The notes under the pieces were generated by a model that was given only the letters and a program-made list of their open reading frames with translations, was not told the origin of the DNA and searched no databases. Made by a program: the position numbers and the translations under genes. A DNA stretch of 37,842 nt, from IMG/VR virus record IMGVR_UViG_3300027759_000203, positions 1 to 37,842 of that record; one strand, given 5' to 3'. Source of the DNA: a virus. This document shows, piece by piece, positions 5,478 to 13,029 of the stretch; position 1 is the stretch's first letter, and each line of letters begins with the position of its first letter.

Positions 5478-6221
5478 ATGGCTAAGAGATTTACTGATAC
5501 TGAAAAGTGGAAAAAACCTTTCATAAGGGGCTTACAAGGGGCTTATAAGCTCCTTTGGCTATATATTTGTGATGATTGCGACCACGCAGGTATATGGCAA
5601 GTTGATATTGACGTAGCACAGATAAGAATAGGAGAAAAAATTGATTTGAAAGAGGCTATTAAAAGTTTTGATGAAAAGATTATAATTTTTGATAAAGGTA
5701 ATAAGTGGTTTATACCTTCTTTTATTGAATTTCAGTACCCTTCTGGTTTAAATCCAGACAATAGAGCGCATAATAGTATAATCATATTGCTTGAAAAAAA
5801 TAATTTGCTAGATAAGCAAAATAAGCCCCTTACAAGGCCCTTACAAGGGCGTAAGGATATGGATATGGTTAAGGATATGGATATGGATATGGTTAAAGGG
5901 ACAAAAAAAATTAAAATTTCATTTGTTGGAGAAGAAATTATAGAATATTGGGATTTATGGAAAGATTACAAAAGCAAACAATTTAAATTTAATTATAAAA
6001 CAGTTCAAAGTGAACAAGCTGCATTTGATGATTTAGTTAGGTTATCTGGTAAAAATTGCGAAAATGCTATTGAAATTATAAAACAATCTATGGCAAATGG
6101 ATGGAAAGGGCTATTTGAGCTTAAAATAAGCCAAAATAAGCCATCTTCTCGAAGAATTGATAATAAGTATCAGAACGAATTAGAAACCGCTAGAAACGCC
6201 TTTAAACCAATTTCTGAATAA
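5478..6221 (+). CDS. Replication initiator-like (phage replisome organiser) protein
   Basis: 247 residues. The N-terminal domain (1-~110) reads like the winged-helix domain of phage replisome organisers: RFTDTEKWKKPFIRGL, YKLLWLYICDDCDHAGIW, IRIGEKID. A low-complexity linker (KPLTRPLQGRKDMDMVKDMD, ~115-142) is encoded by short direct and inverted repeats. The C-terminal domain (~150-247) has a DnaD-like helix pattern, IEIIKQSMANGWKGLFEL. Its position before a primase-helicase gene fits lambda O-type initiation. Its stop overlaps the next start by 1 bp. The family call is by pattern and context. Confidence 0.65.
   Translation: MAKRFTDTEKWKKPFIRGLQGAYKLLWLYICDDCDHAGIWQVDIDVAQIRIGEKIDLKEAIKSFDEKIIIFDKGNKWFIPSFIEFQYPSGLNPDNRAHNSIIILLEKNNLLDKQNKPLTRPLQGRKDMDMVKDMDMDMVKGTKKIKISFVGEEIIEYWDLWKDYKSKQFKFNYKTVQSEQAAFDDLVRLSGKNCENAIEIIKQSMANGWKGLFELKISQNKPSSRRIDNKYQNELETARNAFKPISE
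5525..5546. repeat. Iteron-like direct repeats within initiator gene (cluster 1)
   Basis: AAGGGGCTTA occurs twice with an 11-bp period (5525-5534 and 5536-5545). The second copy, as AAGGGGCTTAT (5536-5546), is exactly inverted as ATAAGCCCCTT at 5821-5831 in the second cluster. The repeats fall in coding sequence for the N-terminal domain. Confidence 0.5.
5821..5898. repeat. Iteron-like repeats within initiator gene (cluster 2), candidate origin
   Basis: CCCTTACAAGG occurs twice in direct tandem (5827-5837 and 5838-5848). It is itself nearly palindromic, and ATAAGCCCCTT at 5821 is the inverse of the cluster 1 unit. Directly downstream are purine-rich GGATATGG repeats (5855-5893). In lambda the origin lies in the middle of the initiator gene O in just this way. 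An origin here is inferred. Confidence 0.45.
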
Positions 6222-8080
6222 TGATAACAATTTTTAAAAACATCTTTTCTAAAGAACCAAATTACATTTCTGTTGAAGCCGCTTTAAAAAGAATACAAGA
6301 AGGTAAAAGTAAATCAACTGTATCTGAAATTAGAGCGACCATTGATAAAGAAAAAGCAAATAAGATAAAACTTAACCTTCCTTCAGTTTGTTTTAGTGGT
6401 AAATTTGGAGCAGATAGGACTGATGCACAGCTTATTACACATAGTGGGTATATAGTTTTAGACTTTGACAATGTATTTGAGCTTAGAGATAAGCAAAACG
6501 AAATAATTTCACATCCATTTGTTTATGCTTGTTGGATTAGTCCTTCTGGTAATGGATTAAAAGCCTTGGTAAAAGTAGCAAATGGTTTAAAGCATAGAGA
6601 ACACTTTCAAGCTTTACAAGAAGTGTTCCCAGAGATTGACCGAAGTGGAATTAACCAAAGCAGAGTATGTTACGAGAGTTACGACCCCGAAATTTACATA
6701 AACGACAAGGCTGAAGTATTTAAGAAGATTAAAAAAACCGAAAAGGTTGTTATTTACGAGAAAAATGATGATGACCAAAAGATATTTAAGAATGTTTTAA
6801 CTTGGTTGTCAAATAAAAACGAGGCTTTTGTTACGGGAGAAAGAAATAATTTTATCTTTAAGTTAGCCTCAGCTTGTTGTCGTTTTGGTATCAATGAAAC
6901 GGCAGCAAACTCTATGATTCATATGGAATTTATTACTAATTCTGAGTTTACAAAGAGTGAAGCAGATAGGGCAATACGCTCTGCATATAAAGCAAATTCA
7001 AAGAACTTTGGAAGTGCATCATTTGATAAAGAAATATTAGTTGATAAAGTTTCTAGAAAGGAAATAGAGGTAGAGAAAGCCGTATTTGATGAAGGGTTAA
7101 AATTAAAAGATGTGATTTACGGAATTGATGTAAAAGAACAAGCTTTAAGAATTTATGATGAAGGATATGCTAAAGTAGATGGTATAGGAGTTCCCGATTT
7201 AGATGATAAATTTAAACCAAAGAGAGGAGAGATTACAGTATTAACGGGCATAGGTAACTATGGTAAATCTTCGTTCAAAAAGTGGTATCAAGCAATGCGT
7301 ATAATGTTGTACGGAGAAAAGTTTGCTACTTTTTCACCAGAGGATAATCCACCCGAAGAATATTATCATGACTTTGTAGAGATAATTTTAGGATGTGATT
7401 GTAGTCCTGCAAATCCACATAGACCATCTAAACAAGTTTATGAATATGTTTACGATTTAGTGTGCAAACATATATTTTATGTTTATCCTAAAGATGTTTC
7501 ACCTACTCCACAATATGTGATGGAAGTATTCTTAGAGTTAATTGTAAAAGAGAATGTAGATGGCGTAGATATTGATCCATTCAACCAATTAACAAATGAG
7601 TATCAAAAGTTTTCGAGAAGTGATAAATATCTTGAATGGGTATTGTCAGTGTTCTCTAGGTTTGCTCAGATAAATAATATTTTCTTTTGGATTATAGCTC
7701 ACCCTGTAAAAATGGTTAAAGCTTCTGATGGTAACTATCCTTGTCCCGATGTATTTGATTTAACTGATGGGGCGATGTGGAACAATAAGCTAGATAATAT
7801 CCTTGTTTATCATAGACCTTTTGCTCAAACAGATCCTAGCAATCCATCTTGTGAATTTCATAGTAAAAAAATTAGAAGACAAAAGATTGTTGGTAAGAAA
7901 GGATTTATTTTATTTCAAATGTATTTTCAAACAAGAAGATTTTTATTCAATGGATTAGATTCTTTGCAGAAAATAATAAATGATAAGAATATAGTTTTAA
8001 GACCCGATGCTTCAGTTCAAAAAACATTTGATAATTGGGTACCTTATACGGATGATAATGGAAAAGAAATTAATTTTTAA
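6221..8080 (+). CDS. Primase-helicase (BT4734/VirE-N-like primase fused to RecA-type helicase)
   Basis: 619 residues. The N-terminal domain (~1-190) resembles the BT4734/VirE-N primase-like domain: VCFSGKFGADR, ITHSGYIVLDFDN with the D81-F-D83 catalytic pair, and WISPSGNGLKALVKV. A helical linker (~200-300) follows. The C-terminal RecA-like ATPase has Walker A GIGNYGKS (343-350), FSPEDNPPE, and Walker B VDIDP (449-453), as in twinkle/DnaB-type replicative helicases. It should unwind the fork and prime synthesis. No DNA polymerase gene is seen, so the phage probably uses the host polymerase. The start overlaps the initiator stop by 1 bp. Confidence 0.85.
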   Translation: MITIFKNIFSKEPNYISVEAALKRIQEGKSKSTVSEIRATIDKEKANKIKLNLPSVCFSGKFGADRTDAQLITHSGYIVLDFDNVFELRDKQNEIISHPFVYACWISPSGNGLKALVKVANGLKHREHFQALQEVFPEIDRSGINQSRVCYESYDPEIYINDKAEVFKKIKKTEKVVIYEKNDDDQKIFKNVLTWLSNKNEAFVTGERNNFIFKLASACCRFGINETAANSMIHMEFITNSEFTKSEADRAIRSAYKANSKNFGSASFDKEILVDKVSRKEIEVEKAVFDEGLKLKDVIYGIDVKEQALRIYDEGYAKVDGIGVPDLDDKFKPKRGEITVLTGIGNYGKSSFKKWYQAMRIMLYGEKFATFSPEDNPPEEYYHDFVEIILGCDCSPANPHRPSKQVYEYVYDLVCKHIFYVYPKDVSPTPQYVMEVFLELIVKENVDGVDIDPFNQLTNEYQKFSRSDKYLEWVLSVFSRFAQINNIFFWIIAHPVKMVKASDGNYPCPDVFDLTDGAMWNNKLDNILVYHRPFAQTDPSNPSCEFHSKKIRRQKIVGKKGFILFQMYFQTRRFLFNGLDSLQKIINDKNIVLRPDASVQKTFDNWVPYTDDNGKEINF

Positions 8081-8097
8081 TAATAAAACAAAACACA

Positions 8098-8436
8098 ATG
8101 ATTAGAATTTCAGTAATCGGCAGATTAGGTCAAGATGCAACAGTAAACAATGTAAATGAAAAAACAGTGATTAATTTTTCAATGGCTTACAGCGAAAAGT
8201 TTAAAAACCAACAAGGTCAAGATGTAGATAAAACCACTTGGGTTTCTTGTGCTTATTGGACCGACAAAACCAATGTAGCCAACTATCTTAAAAAAGGCAC
8301 CTTGATTTACATGGAAGGGAAGCCAGAGGCAAAAACATATTTGAACGATAAGACCAAAGAAACAGTGGCTCAACTCCATGCTAGGGTTACAAGTTTACAA
8401 TTATTATCTAGCAAATCAGATGAAAACCAAATATAA
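8098..8436 (+). CDS. ssb: Single-stranded DNA-binding protein
   Basis: 112 residues forming an OB fold of the bacterial SSB type: IRISVIGRLGQDA, VINFSMAYSEKF, TTWVSCAYW, VANYLKKGTLIYMEGKPEAKTYLNDK, and a final strand QLHARVTSLQLL. The acidic C-terminal tip of cellular SSB (DDDIPF) is missing; the protein ends SDENQI, as in short phage SSBs. It should coat single-stranded DNA during replication. Its stop overlaps the next ATG by one base. Confidence 0.9.
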   Translation: MIRISVIGRLGQDATVNNVNEKTVINFSMAYSEKFKNQQGQDVDKTTWVSCAYWTDKTNVANYLKKGTLIYMEGKPEAKTYLNDKTKETVAQLHARVTSLQLLSSKSDENQI

Positions 8437-8660
8437 TGATAGTACAAACAATTCATGAAATATTAAATCCTTTTGATGTAGAAACACCATTAGGTTACGG
8501 AGTAGCAATTTTTATGATTGCTGGCTCTATACATTCTAATCCTCAATTTATAGTTAAATTATATAAATCTGGAGATGTAAGATGTATTGACCAAAATGAT
8601 ATAAAAATATATGGTAATCCTAGTAATGGCGAACCATTAATACCTTCAAATAAAAAATAA
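8436..8660 (+). CDS. Hypothetical protein coupled to SSB (74 aa)
   Basis: Not recognised. It is probably a small beta-rich protein: LGYGVAIFMIAGSIHSNPQFIVKLYKSGDVRCIDQNDIKIYGNPS. A hydrophobic middle (VAIFMIAG) looks like a buried strand rather than a membrane helix. Its ATG overlaps the stop of ssb (TAATG), so the two are probably translationally coupled and made together. A role in replication is suggested by position only. Confidence 0.6.
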   Translation: MIVQTIHEILNPFDVETPLGYGVAIFMIAGSIHSNPQFIVKLYKSGDVRCIDQNDIKIYGNPSNGEPLIPSNKK

Positions 8661-8667
8661 CATTGTT

Positions 8668-8784
8668 ATGGAAAATAATTTTTCATTGTTTGGAAAATCG
8701 TATTATTGTACAATAGCATGGTGTGGGGATTTTACGATAACCACATATATTGTTACCCCAATAAAATGGACGGTGGGGAATTAG
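8668..8784 (+). CDS. Possible small protein (38 aa)
   Basis: A short ORF, 7 nt after the previous stop, coding a Trp/Tyr/Thr-rich peptide (SYYCTIAWCGDFTITTYIVTPIKW). It may be a beta hairpin or be too short to fold alone. It is kept because the gap would otherwise be unusually long for this compact operon, and the ORF fits the spacing of its neighbours. The call is weak. Confidence 0.3.
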   Translation: MENNFSLFGKSYYCTIAWCGDFTITTYIVTPIKWTVGN

Positions 8785-8812
8785 ATAAAGATTATTTTAA
8801 AAACAAACAATA

Positions 8813-8938
8813 ATGGCAAAATTAACAAATTCAACCAAGGTTACATTTGGTAAACAAAAAACAGGAAGAGCTAAAAAATCTTATAATAAACACAGCCCAC
8901 GCCCAAAAGTTTATAGAGGACAAGGGAGGGGTAGATAA
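8813..8938 (+). CDS. Small, very basic phage protein (41 aa)
   Basis: Starts ATGGCAAAA after an A-rich leader and ends TAA. The sequence KVTFGKQKTGRAKKSYNKHSPRPKVYRGQGRGR is rich in Lys/Arg/Gly. I have the impression of similar short YRGQGR-type proteins in Bacteroidota phages, with no known function. The charge suggests binding to nucleic acid. It lies near the end of the rightward replication operon. Confidence 0.6.
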   Translation: MAKLTNSTKVTFGKQKTGRAKKSYNKHSPRPKVYRGQGRGR

Positions 8939-8947
8939 AATAAATAT

Positions 8948-9085
8948 ATGAATAATAAAGCAGCAAAAAAACTAAGAAGGTTAGCAATTGCTATTGCCGC
9001 AGCTAATGGTAAAATTGAAGAATCTGAAAGAATCTACAAGAACCTAAAAACAGTTCATAAAGAAAATAAAAAAGCCCCTAAATAA
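8948..9085 (+). CDS. Small basic helical phage protein (45 aa)
   Basis: The ORF runs from the ATG at 8948 to the TAA at 9083-9085. It has a basic amphipathic helix AAKKLRRLAIAIAAANGK followed by EESERIYKNLKTVHK and a Lys-rich end. Similar small proteins seem to occur in crAss-like and related phages (recollection, not a search). The last codons form one arm of the terminator that serves the opposite strand. It is the last gene of the replication operon. Confidence 0.6.
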   Translation: MNNKAAKKLRRLAIAIAAANGKIEESERIYKNLKTVHKENKKAPK

Positions 9086-9094
9086 ATAGGGGCT
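9073..9094 (-). terminator. Terminator between convergent operons
   Basis: Stem AGCCCCTA/TAGGGGCT (8 bp, 6-nt loop). On the minus strand it is followed by a T-rich run, so it ends the leftward unit 9101-9740. On the plus strand the following sequence has few T, so it is weaker that way. One arm lies inside the 3' end of the gene at 8948. Confidence 0.75.
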
Positions 9095-9100
9095 AATTCA

Positions 9101-9364
9101 TTAAGCGTTTGCTGCAGAATTAATCTGTGCTACAGTAGAAGTCGTATAAAATAATACGGGTACTTGGTTTAAACCAGTAGGTGCTACTTCAACTATTGAA
9201 TTCATAGTTACTCCGTTAGCTACTGTATTAGCAGGAGCTGGGTAAGCTGCAAATGTAGTTACTGGGAATCCGTAAGCAATACCAGATGTTGCTGGAGTTC
9301 CGTTAGGGTTTAATAAAGCATATTGATTTCTTTGATATGCTGTAATTGATACTATTGTTGCCAT
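9101..9364 (-). CDS. Virion/decoration-like protein, paralogue B (87 aa)
   Basis: 87 residues, rich in Ala, Thr, Val and Asn with almost no Lys, like an extracellular or capsid-surface beta protein. It shares with the upstream gene the pattern RNQY-L-NPNGTPATSG, VANGV-MNS, P-GLNQ and TVAQ, so the two are tandem duplicates. It lacks the Thr-rich tail. Its messenger would come from the promoter at 9780-9787. The function is unknown; a decoration, capsid-associated or secreted role is inferred from composition. Confidence 0.6.
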   Translation of the reverse strand: MATIVSITAYQRNQYALLNPNGTPATSGIAYGFPVTTFAAYPAPANTVANGVTMNSIVEVAPTGLNQVPVLFYTTSTVAQINSAANA

Positions 9365-9392
9365 TTTTTTATTTTTTTAATTGTTTTTTAAA

Positions 9393-9740
9393 TTAAGGTG
9401 CTGCAGTTGTTGTGGTTGTAGTTGGAGCTGCTGTTGTTGTTGTGGTTGGTGCCGCTGTAGTAGTAGTAGTACTAGCAATACCACCACCATTGATAGCTGT
9501 AATTAATTGTGCAACTGTTGCAGCACTATATAATTTTTCAGCTGGTTGATTAAGACCACTAGGATACATAAGAATTAATGAATTCATTTGTACTCCATTT
9601 GCTACCACAGTAGTAGGTTGTACTTGTAAGCCAACCGTAGGTAGTGAGAATAATACACCAGATGTCGCAGGTGTGCCGTTTGGGTTGTTTAAATCGTATT
9701 GATTTCTACGATAAACATAAACCGATAAGTGATTTGCCAT
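9393..9740 (-). CDS. Virion/decoration-like protein, paralogue A with TTTTTTAAP tail (115 aa)
   Basis: Residues 1-~85 form the same small domain as the downstream paralogue (RRNQYDLNNPNGTPATSG, VVANGVQMNS, YPSGLNQP, TVAQL). A GGG hinge leads to a tail of 25 residues made of TTTTTAAP, TTTTTAAP and TTTTTTAAP, which ends the protein. The same tail ends the unrelated protein at 15446 and forms the linkers of the giant tail protein. Thr-Pro-Ala stretches of this sort are usually extended stalks and may be glycosylated. It is transcribed against the flanking operons from its own promoter. Confidence 0.6.
   Translation of the reverse strand: MANHLSVYVYRRNQYDLNNPNGTPATSGVLFSLPTVGLQVQPTTVVANGVQMNSLILMYPSGLNQPAEKLYSAATVAQLITAINGGGIASTTTTTAAPTTTTTAAPTTTTTTAAP
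9396..9470 (-). repeat. TTTTTTAAP-coding repeat tract (inverted copy)
   Basis: 75 bp of (ACN)n units interrupted by GC-rich Ala-Ala-Pro codons, on the minus strand. The same coding pattern recurs on the plus strand at 15799-15823 and four times between 25603 and 27363. Mixed ACA/ACT codons keep the reading frame whatever the copy number. Confidence 0.8.
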
Positions 9741-9779
9741 TTTTTTTGGTTTTTATTTTTTTTTATAAAATTGTTTCAA

Positions 9780-9787
9780 CAAATATA
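9780..9787 (-). promoter_or_regulatory. Promoter element TATATTTG of the paralogue pair
   Basis: TATATTTG on the minus strand matches TAnnTTTG. It lies 39 nt upstream of the ATG at 9740, longer than at other operon starts, so the message would have a ~30-nt A/T-rich leader. No clear -33 TTTG. Confidence 0.45.
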
Positions 9788-9818
9788 AGCAATTATTAGG
9801 AATTTATTTTTGAAAAAA

Positions 9819-9865
9819 TATTAAATTAATTAAATTAGCACTACATTTGTATTAAATTAATTAAA
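9819..9865 (+). promoter_or_regulatory. Promoter of packaging operon with duplicated 16-bp element
   Basis: TACATTTG (9842-9849) is 18 nt before the ATG at 9868. The 16-mer TATTAAATTAATTAAA occurs twice, at 9819-9834 and 9850-9865, with starts 31 bp apart and bracketing the -7 element. The same 31-bp offset separates the palindromes at 124 and 155. It looks like a paired operator or activator site. A/T-only sequence repeats easily, so some caution is due. Confidence 0.5.
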
Positions 9866-9867
9866 CT

Positions 9868-10548
9868 ATGAAATTGAAAGCTCCAAGTAATAGAGTAATC
9901 ATTAAGGTTGATTTAGAAAGTAAAAATAGCCACACATTTAAAGACGGGACAAAAATTAAATTAGAAAGAGTATATGATAACTTCAATATGCGTTATGTTA
10001 AACCTGTTAATGCAGAAGTTGTCGATGCTAAAGACATACCTACTGGAGCTGAAATTCTTATTCATCATAATGCTACTCATGATACTTATAAGATTTTTAA
10101 TTATCAAAGACCTACTACTGAAGCTTCTTCAGATATTCAATATTTCTCAATACCTATCGAAGAATGTTTTATGTGGAGAGAGGGGAAAGGTTCCATATGG
10201 AACGCTCTAAATAATTTTGTTACCGCTTTAAGAATATTCAAACCATATAATGGAATGCTTCAAGGCATTGAGCCTGAGGTAATGAATAATAAACTATACA
10301 TAACTAGTGGTGAATTGAAAGGCAGAGCTGTTAATACAGTAATATCAAGTGACTATGAAATCATATATCAAAATGATGATGGAACAGAAGGTAGAATAAT
10401 TAGGTTAAGATATTTCCCAGATGGTAATGATAGAAATGAAATTATAGCTATTAATGATAATATGACAGAATTAGTAGAAAGTGGTGAATTATTAGTTGGT
10501 TACAACAAGTCAGATGCAAAACAATTAAAAGAACTAGAATGTCTGTAG
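9868..10548 (+). CDS. Hypothetical protein with possible GroES-like N-terminal barrel
   Basis: 226 residues. The first ~85 residues recall the co-chaperonin layout: APSNRVIIKVDLESKN at the N-terminus, a loop, VNAEVVDAKDIPTGAEILIH, then a closing strand around YKIFNY. The rest is a second beta-rich domain (FMWRE, LYITSGELKGRAVNTVI, YEIIYQ). A clearer GroES is encoded at 21131, so this may be a divergent relative or only a similar barrel. It opens the packaging operon and overlaps the next gene by 10 bp. A head-assembly role is plausible. Confidence 0.5.
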   Translation: MKLKAPSNRVIIKVDLESKNSHTFKDGTKIKLERVYDNFNMRYVKPVNAEVVDAKDIPTGAEILIHHNATHDTYKIFNYQRPTTEASSDIQYFSIPIEECFMWREGKGSIWNALNNFVTALRIFKPYNGMLQGIEPEVMNNKLYITSGELKGRAVNTVISSDYEIIYQNDDGTEGRIIRLRYFPDGNDRNEIIAINDNMTELVESGELLVGYNKSDAKQLKELECL

Positions 10549-10922
10549 AATTAGATAAAATAAAAGATTTAGAAAAACAGATTGCTTATTTGCAAGGCAG
10601 AAATGCCTATTATGAGCAAGATGGGATTGGAAAGCTATATCACGCTTTAAATAGAAAGGCTAACGAAATGGCTGAGCTATTAAATAAAACTAGTCTTACA
10701 GCTATTGACATTGATGACCCTAAGATTAAAACATTTGAAAGATTGCAGAAAATATGGGTAGATGCTGGAACTATTTCGGCTTCAATTAAAGCATTAGAAG
10801 TGCTAGCGGGAATTAATCAAGAAGTAACTGATAAAAAAGAAGTAGTTCAAGTTAACAAGAAACCATTTTCACCAGAAAATATGGCTGATGCTGTTGGAGA
10901 GTTAGCTGGTAAAAGAATATAA
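10539..10922 (+). CDS. Hypothetical protein preceding terminase (possible small terminase subunit)
   Basis: 127 residues. The N-terminal segment IKDLEKQIAYLQGRNAYYEQ is coiled-coil-like, a helical middle follows (LYHALNRKANEMAELLNK, FERLQKIWVDAGTISASIKALEVLAGI), and the end is a basic/Pro stretch (KKPFSPENM). It lies 2 nt before the large terminase gene, the usual place for the small, DNA-recognising terminase subunit. The helical oligomeric look would fit, but no DNA-binding HTH is evident, so this is a positional guess. Confidence 0.5.
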   Translation: MSVELDKIKDLEKQIAYLQGRNAYYEQDGIGKLYHALNRKANEMAELLNKTSLTAIDIDDPKIKTFERLQKIWVDAGTISASIKALEVLAGINQEVTDKKEVVQVNKKPFSPENMADAVGELAGKRI

Positions 10923-10924
10923 TT

Positions 10925-12973
10925 ATGTACGAAAAAATTGAAGGTGGGACAATTATAGACATTCAAGGATTGAAGTGTAATCTTCCTCCAGATGGTTACG
11001 TTTATAATATAATTACCAAGCAATTAGAATTTAGAGGGATTTACGAAAGAGATAAAAATATAGATGAGCAGTATTGGAAAAGAATACCGATGCCAAGTTG
11101 GTATGCTGATACAATGAAGAAGTGGGATGAATTTGATAAAAAGAAAAAAGACGATGAGCTTGAATTTTACGATGAAAAATTAGAGGAATTCAAAAGACAA
11201 GAGTGGGACAGAAGATTGAATGGATTTTGGTATATGAATAATGGCAAGCCTACTTATTTGACTGGGTTACATTATTTATACTTGCAATGGTGGTCAATTG
11301 ATATTGGTTACCCAAAGTTTAGAATGCCAGATTTAGAGAAGTTCTATTTTATGGAATATTGTATTCAAGACTCTTTATGTATGGGGATGCTTGAGGTAAC
11401 CAAAAGAAGGTTTGGTAAGTCATTTGTAGCTGGTTTATTTGTAACCGAATACACTACAAGGACAAAGATGACAAATGGCGGTATTCAGTCTAAAACAGGC
11501 TCTGATGCTAAAAAATTCTTTGCCAAGACTGTAGTAAATCCATTCAGAAGGCTTCCTAAGTTTTTTAGACCAGAATATGATATGTCTTTGGGGGTAAATC
11601 CAAAGTCTGAGATGAGATTCCAAAAGACAAACGTAAGAGGTAAGAAGGCAGAGGAAAATGTAGATAAAGATGAATTAGGTTCAGTTATTGACCATCAGTC
11701 AGCAGATACAGTTGCCTATGATGGACAAAAGCTACATAGATATGTAGCAGATGAGTGCGGTAAAACCACAGAGGTTAATGTGTACGATAGACACGAGGTT
11801 GTTCGTTATTGTTTGCTAGATGACGAAGGACAAATTATTGGTAAGGCGTTATATACCACCACAGTAGAGAAACTTACAACAGAAAAAGATGGGGTTCAAG
11901 ACGCCTTTAAATTATTATGGGAAGAAAGTAATCAAGAAAAACGACAAGATAATGGAACTACTTCTAGCGGTCTTTATCGATTCTTCATGTCTGCAAAGCG
12001 TACAAGAAATTTTGACGATTTTGGGCATCCAGATGAAGAAAAAACTTTGGCTCAAATTTTAGCCGACAGGGATACAGTAAAAAACAATCAAAGAGCATTA
12101 TCTGCTCGTATTAGAAAAGAACCCCTTACAATAGACGAAGCTTTTAGTACAGATTCAGATAAGTGTATTTTTAATGTAATGAACATAGGGGCAAGAGAGT
12201 CTTATTTAAAAGAAAATCCTAAACTCAAGCGTCATGTTACATTTTATAGAGATATTGACCAAGTTGTTAGGTGGCGAGAGATAAATGATAAAGAAGAAGA
12301 TTTTCATTGGGTTATAACACAATTCCCGCAAGCCGGAGAAGAAAATAAGCACACCTATGATGTAAAAATCAGAAAGCCAGCTAGAGTATCAGATGGCGCT
12401 ATAGCAATTGATGGTTATAGTAATAGTCAAGGTGGTAAATATGGCTCAAAAGCATCTGCTTGGATTGGGAGAAGGTATGATTTATTAAATCCAGAACATA
12501 CTGGGAAAGCCATAGGCCATCTTTATGGCAGACCGCAAATAAAAGAAACCTTACATGAACAAGTTCTTTTAGCAGCTGAATTTTATGGCTATCAAGCTTG
12601 GTATGAGCATAATAGTGATGATTATCTATCTTATTTTAGAGATAGAGGAAGGGTGGGCTATCTTGGTTCATACCCGCTTTCAACAATTGACCCCGCAAAA
12701 AGAGAAACAGCTGACAGACACAAAGGCTTCCCTACTACGCCGTTTAGCTTGACTAAACAAACCGATGTAGGAATTATGTATTTTGAGTCACATATTGATT
12801 CAATAGATTTTGAAAATTTGTTAGAAGATGCAAAAAAATTCGACCCAAACAATAGAACTGACTATGATATTACCGTTTCTTTTTTGATGTTAATTGTATG
12901 TTTGATGGAACCAGTACAAAAACAAATTAAGAGAGAAGCTCTTGTAAAAAGTTATGTTCCGGTGTTTAATTAA
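10925..12973 (+). CDS. terL: Large terminase subunit (packaging ATPase-nuclease)
   Basis: 682 residues. The ATPase domain has Walker A TKRRFGKS (159-166, Arg-rich form typical of terminases) and Walker B LHRYVADE (D276, E277). The C-terminal RNase H-like nuclease is visible as AIAIDGYSNSQGG (first Asp), a YEHNSDD segment, and a late DYDITVSFLML (third acidic residue). An N-terminal ~110-residue extension is unusually charged (KKKKDDELEFYDEKLEEFKRQ). It translocates DNA into the prohead and cuts it. The portal gene follows directly, as usual. Confidence 0.93.
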   Translation: MYEKIEGGTIIDIQGLKCNLPPDGYVYNIITKQLEFRGIYERDKNIDEQYWKRIPMPSWYADTMKKWDEFDKKKKDDELEFYDEKLEEFKRQEWDRRLNGFWYMNNGKPTYLTGLHYLYLQWWSIDIGYPKFRMPDLEKFYFMEYCIQDSLCMGMLEVTKRRFGKSFVAGLFVTEYTTRTKMTNGGIQSKTGSDAKKFFAKTVVNPFRRLPKFFRPEYDMSLGVNPKSEMRFQKTNVRGKKAEENVDKDELGSVIDHQSADTVAYDGQKLHRYVADECGKTTEVNVYDRHEVVRYCLLDDEGQIIGKALYTTTVEKLTTEKDGVQDAFKLLWEESNQEKRQDNGTTSSGLYRFFMSAKRTRNFDDFGHPDEEKTLAQILADRDTVKNNQRALSARIRKEPLTIDEAFSTDSDKCIFNVMNIGARESYLKENPKLKRHVTFYRDIDQVVRWREINDKEEDFHWVITQFPQAGEENKHTYDVKIRKPARVSDGAIAIDGYSNSQGGKYGSKASAWIGRRYDLLNPEHTGKAIGHLYGRPQIKETLHEQVLLAAEFYGYQAWYEHNSDDYLSYFRDRGRVGYLGSYPLSTIDPAKRETADRHKGFPTTPFSLTKQTDVGIMYFESHIDSIDFENLLEDAKKFDPNNRTDYDITVSFLMLIVCLMEPVQKQIKREALVKSYVPVFN

Positions 12974-13003
12974 TTAAAATTTTACTAAATTCTTAATATT
13001 TAG

Positions 13004-13011
13004 TATATTTG
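13004..13011 (+). promoter_or_regulatory. Promoter element TATATTTG before the portal gene
   Basis: TATATTTG matches TAnnTTTG and ends 18 nt before the TTG at 13030, the same distance as at 175, 9868 and (17 nt) 19832. It overlaps the other candidate start (TTG at 13009), which argues against that start. An A/T-only block with TTAATTAA lies upstream at 12966-12973. A -33 TTTG is not clear. Confidence 0.55.
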
Positions 13012-13029
13012 ACACAAAATACACTCAAA

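Noticed and set aside
5564-5571. TATATTTG inside the initiator-like gene as a further promoter
   Set aside because: It is within coding sequence with no start codon at the usual distance; such octamers occur by chance at this composition.
106-12980. TTAATTAA and related A/T-only boxes at many promoters as a common operator
   Set aside because: The octamer is expected several times by chance at this A/T content. Only the longer duplicated 16-mer at 9819/9850 was kept as a finding.
13009-13029. Longer portal start at TTG 13009
   Set aside because: It overlaps the TATATTTG promoter element and would be upstream of the expected transcript start.
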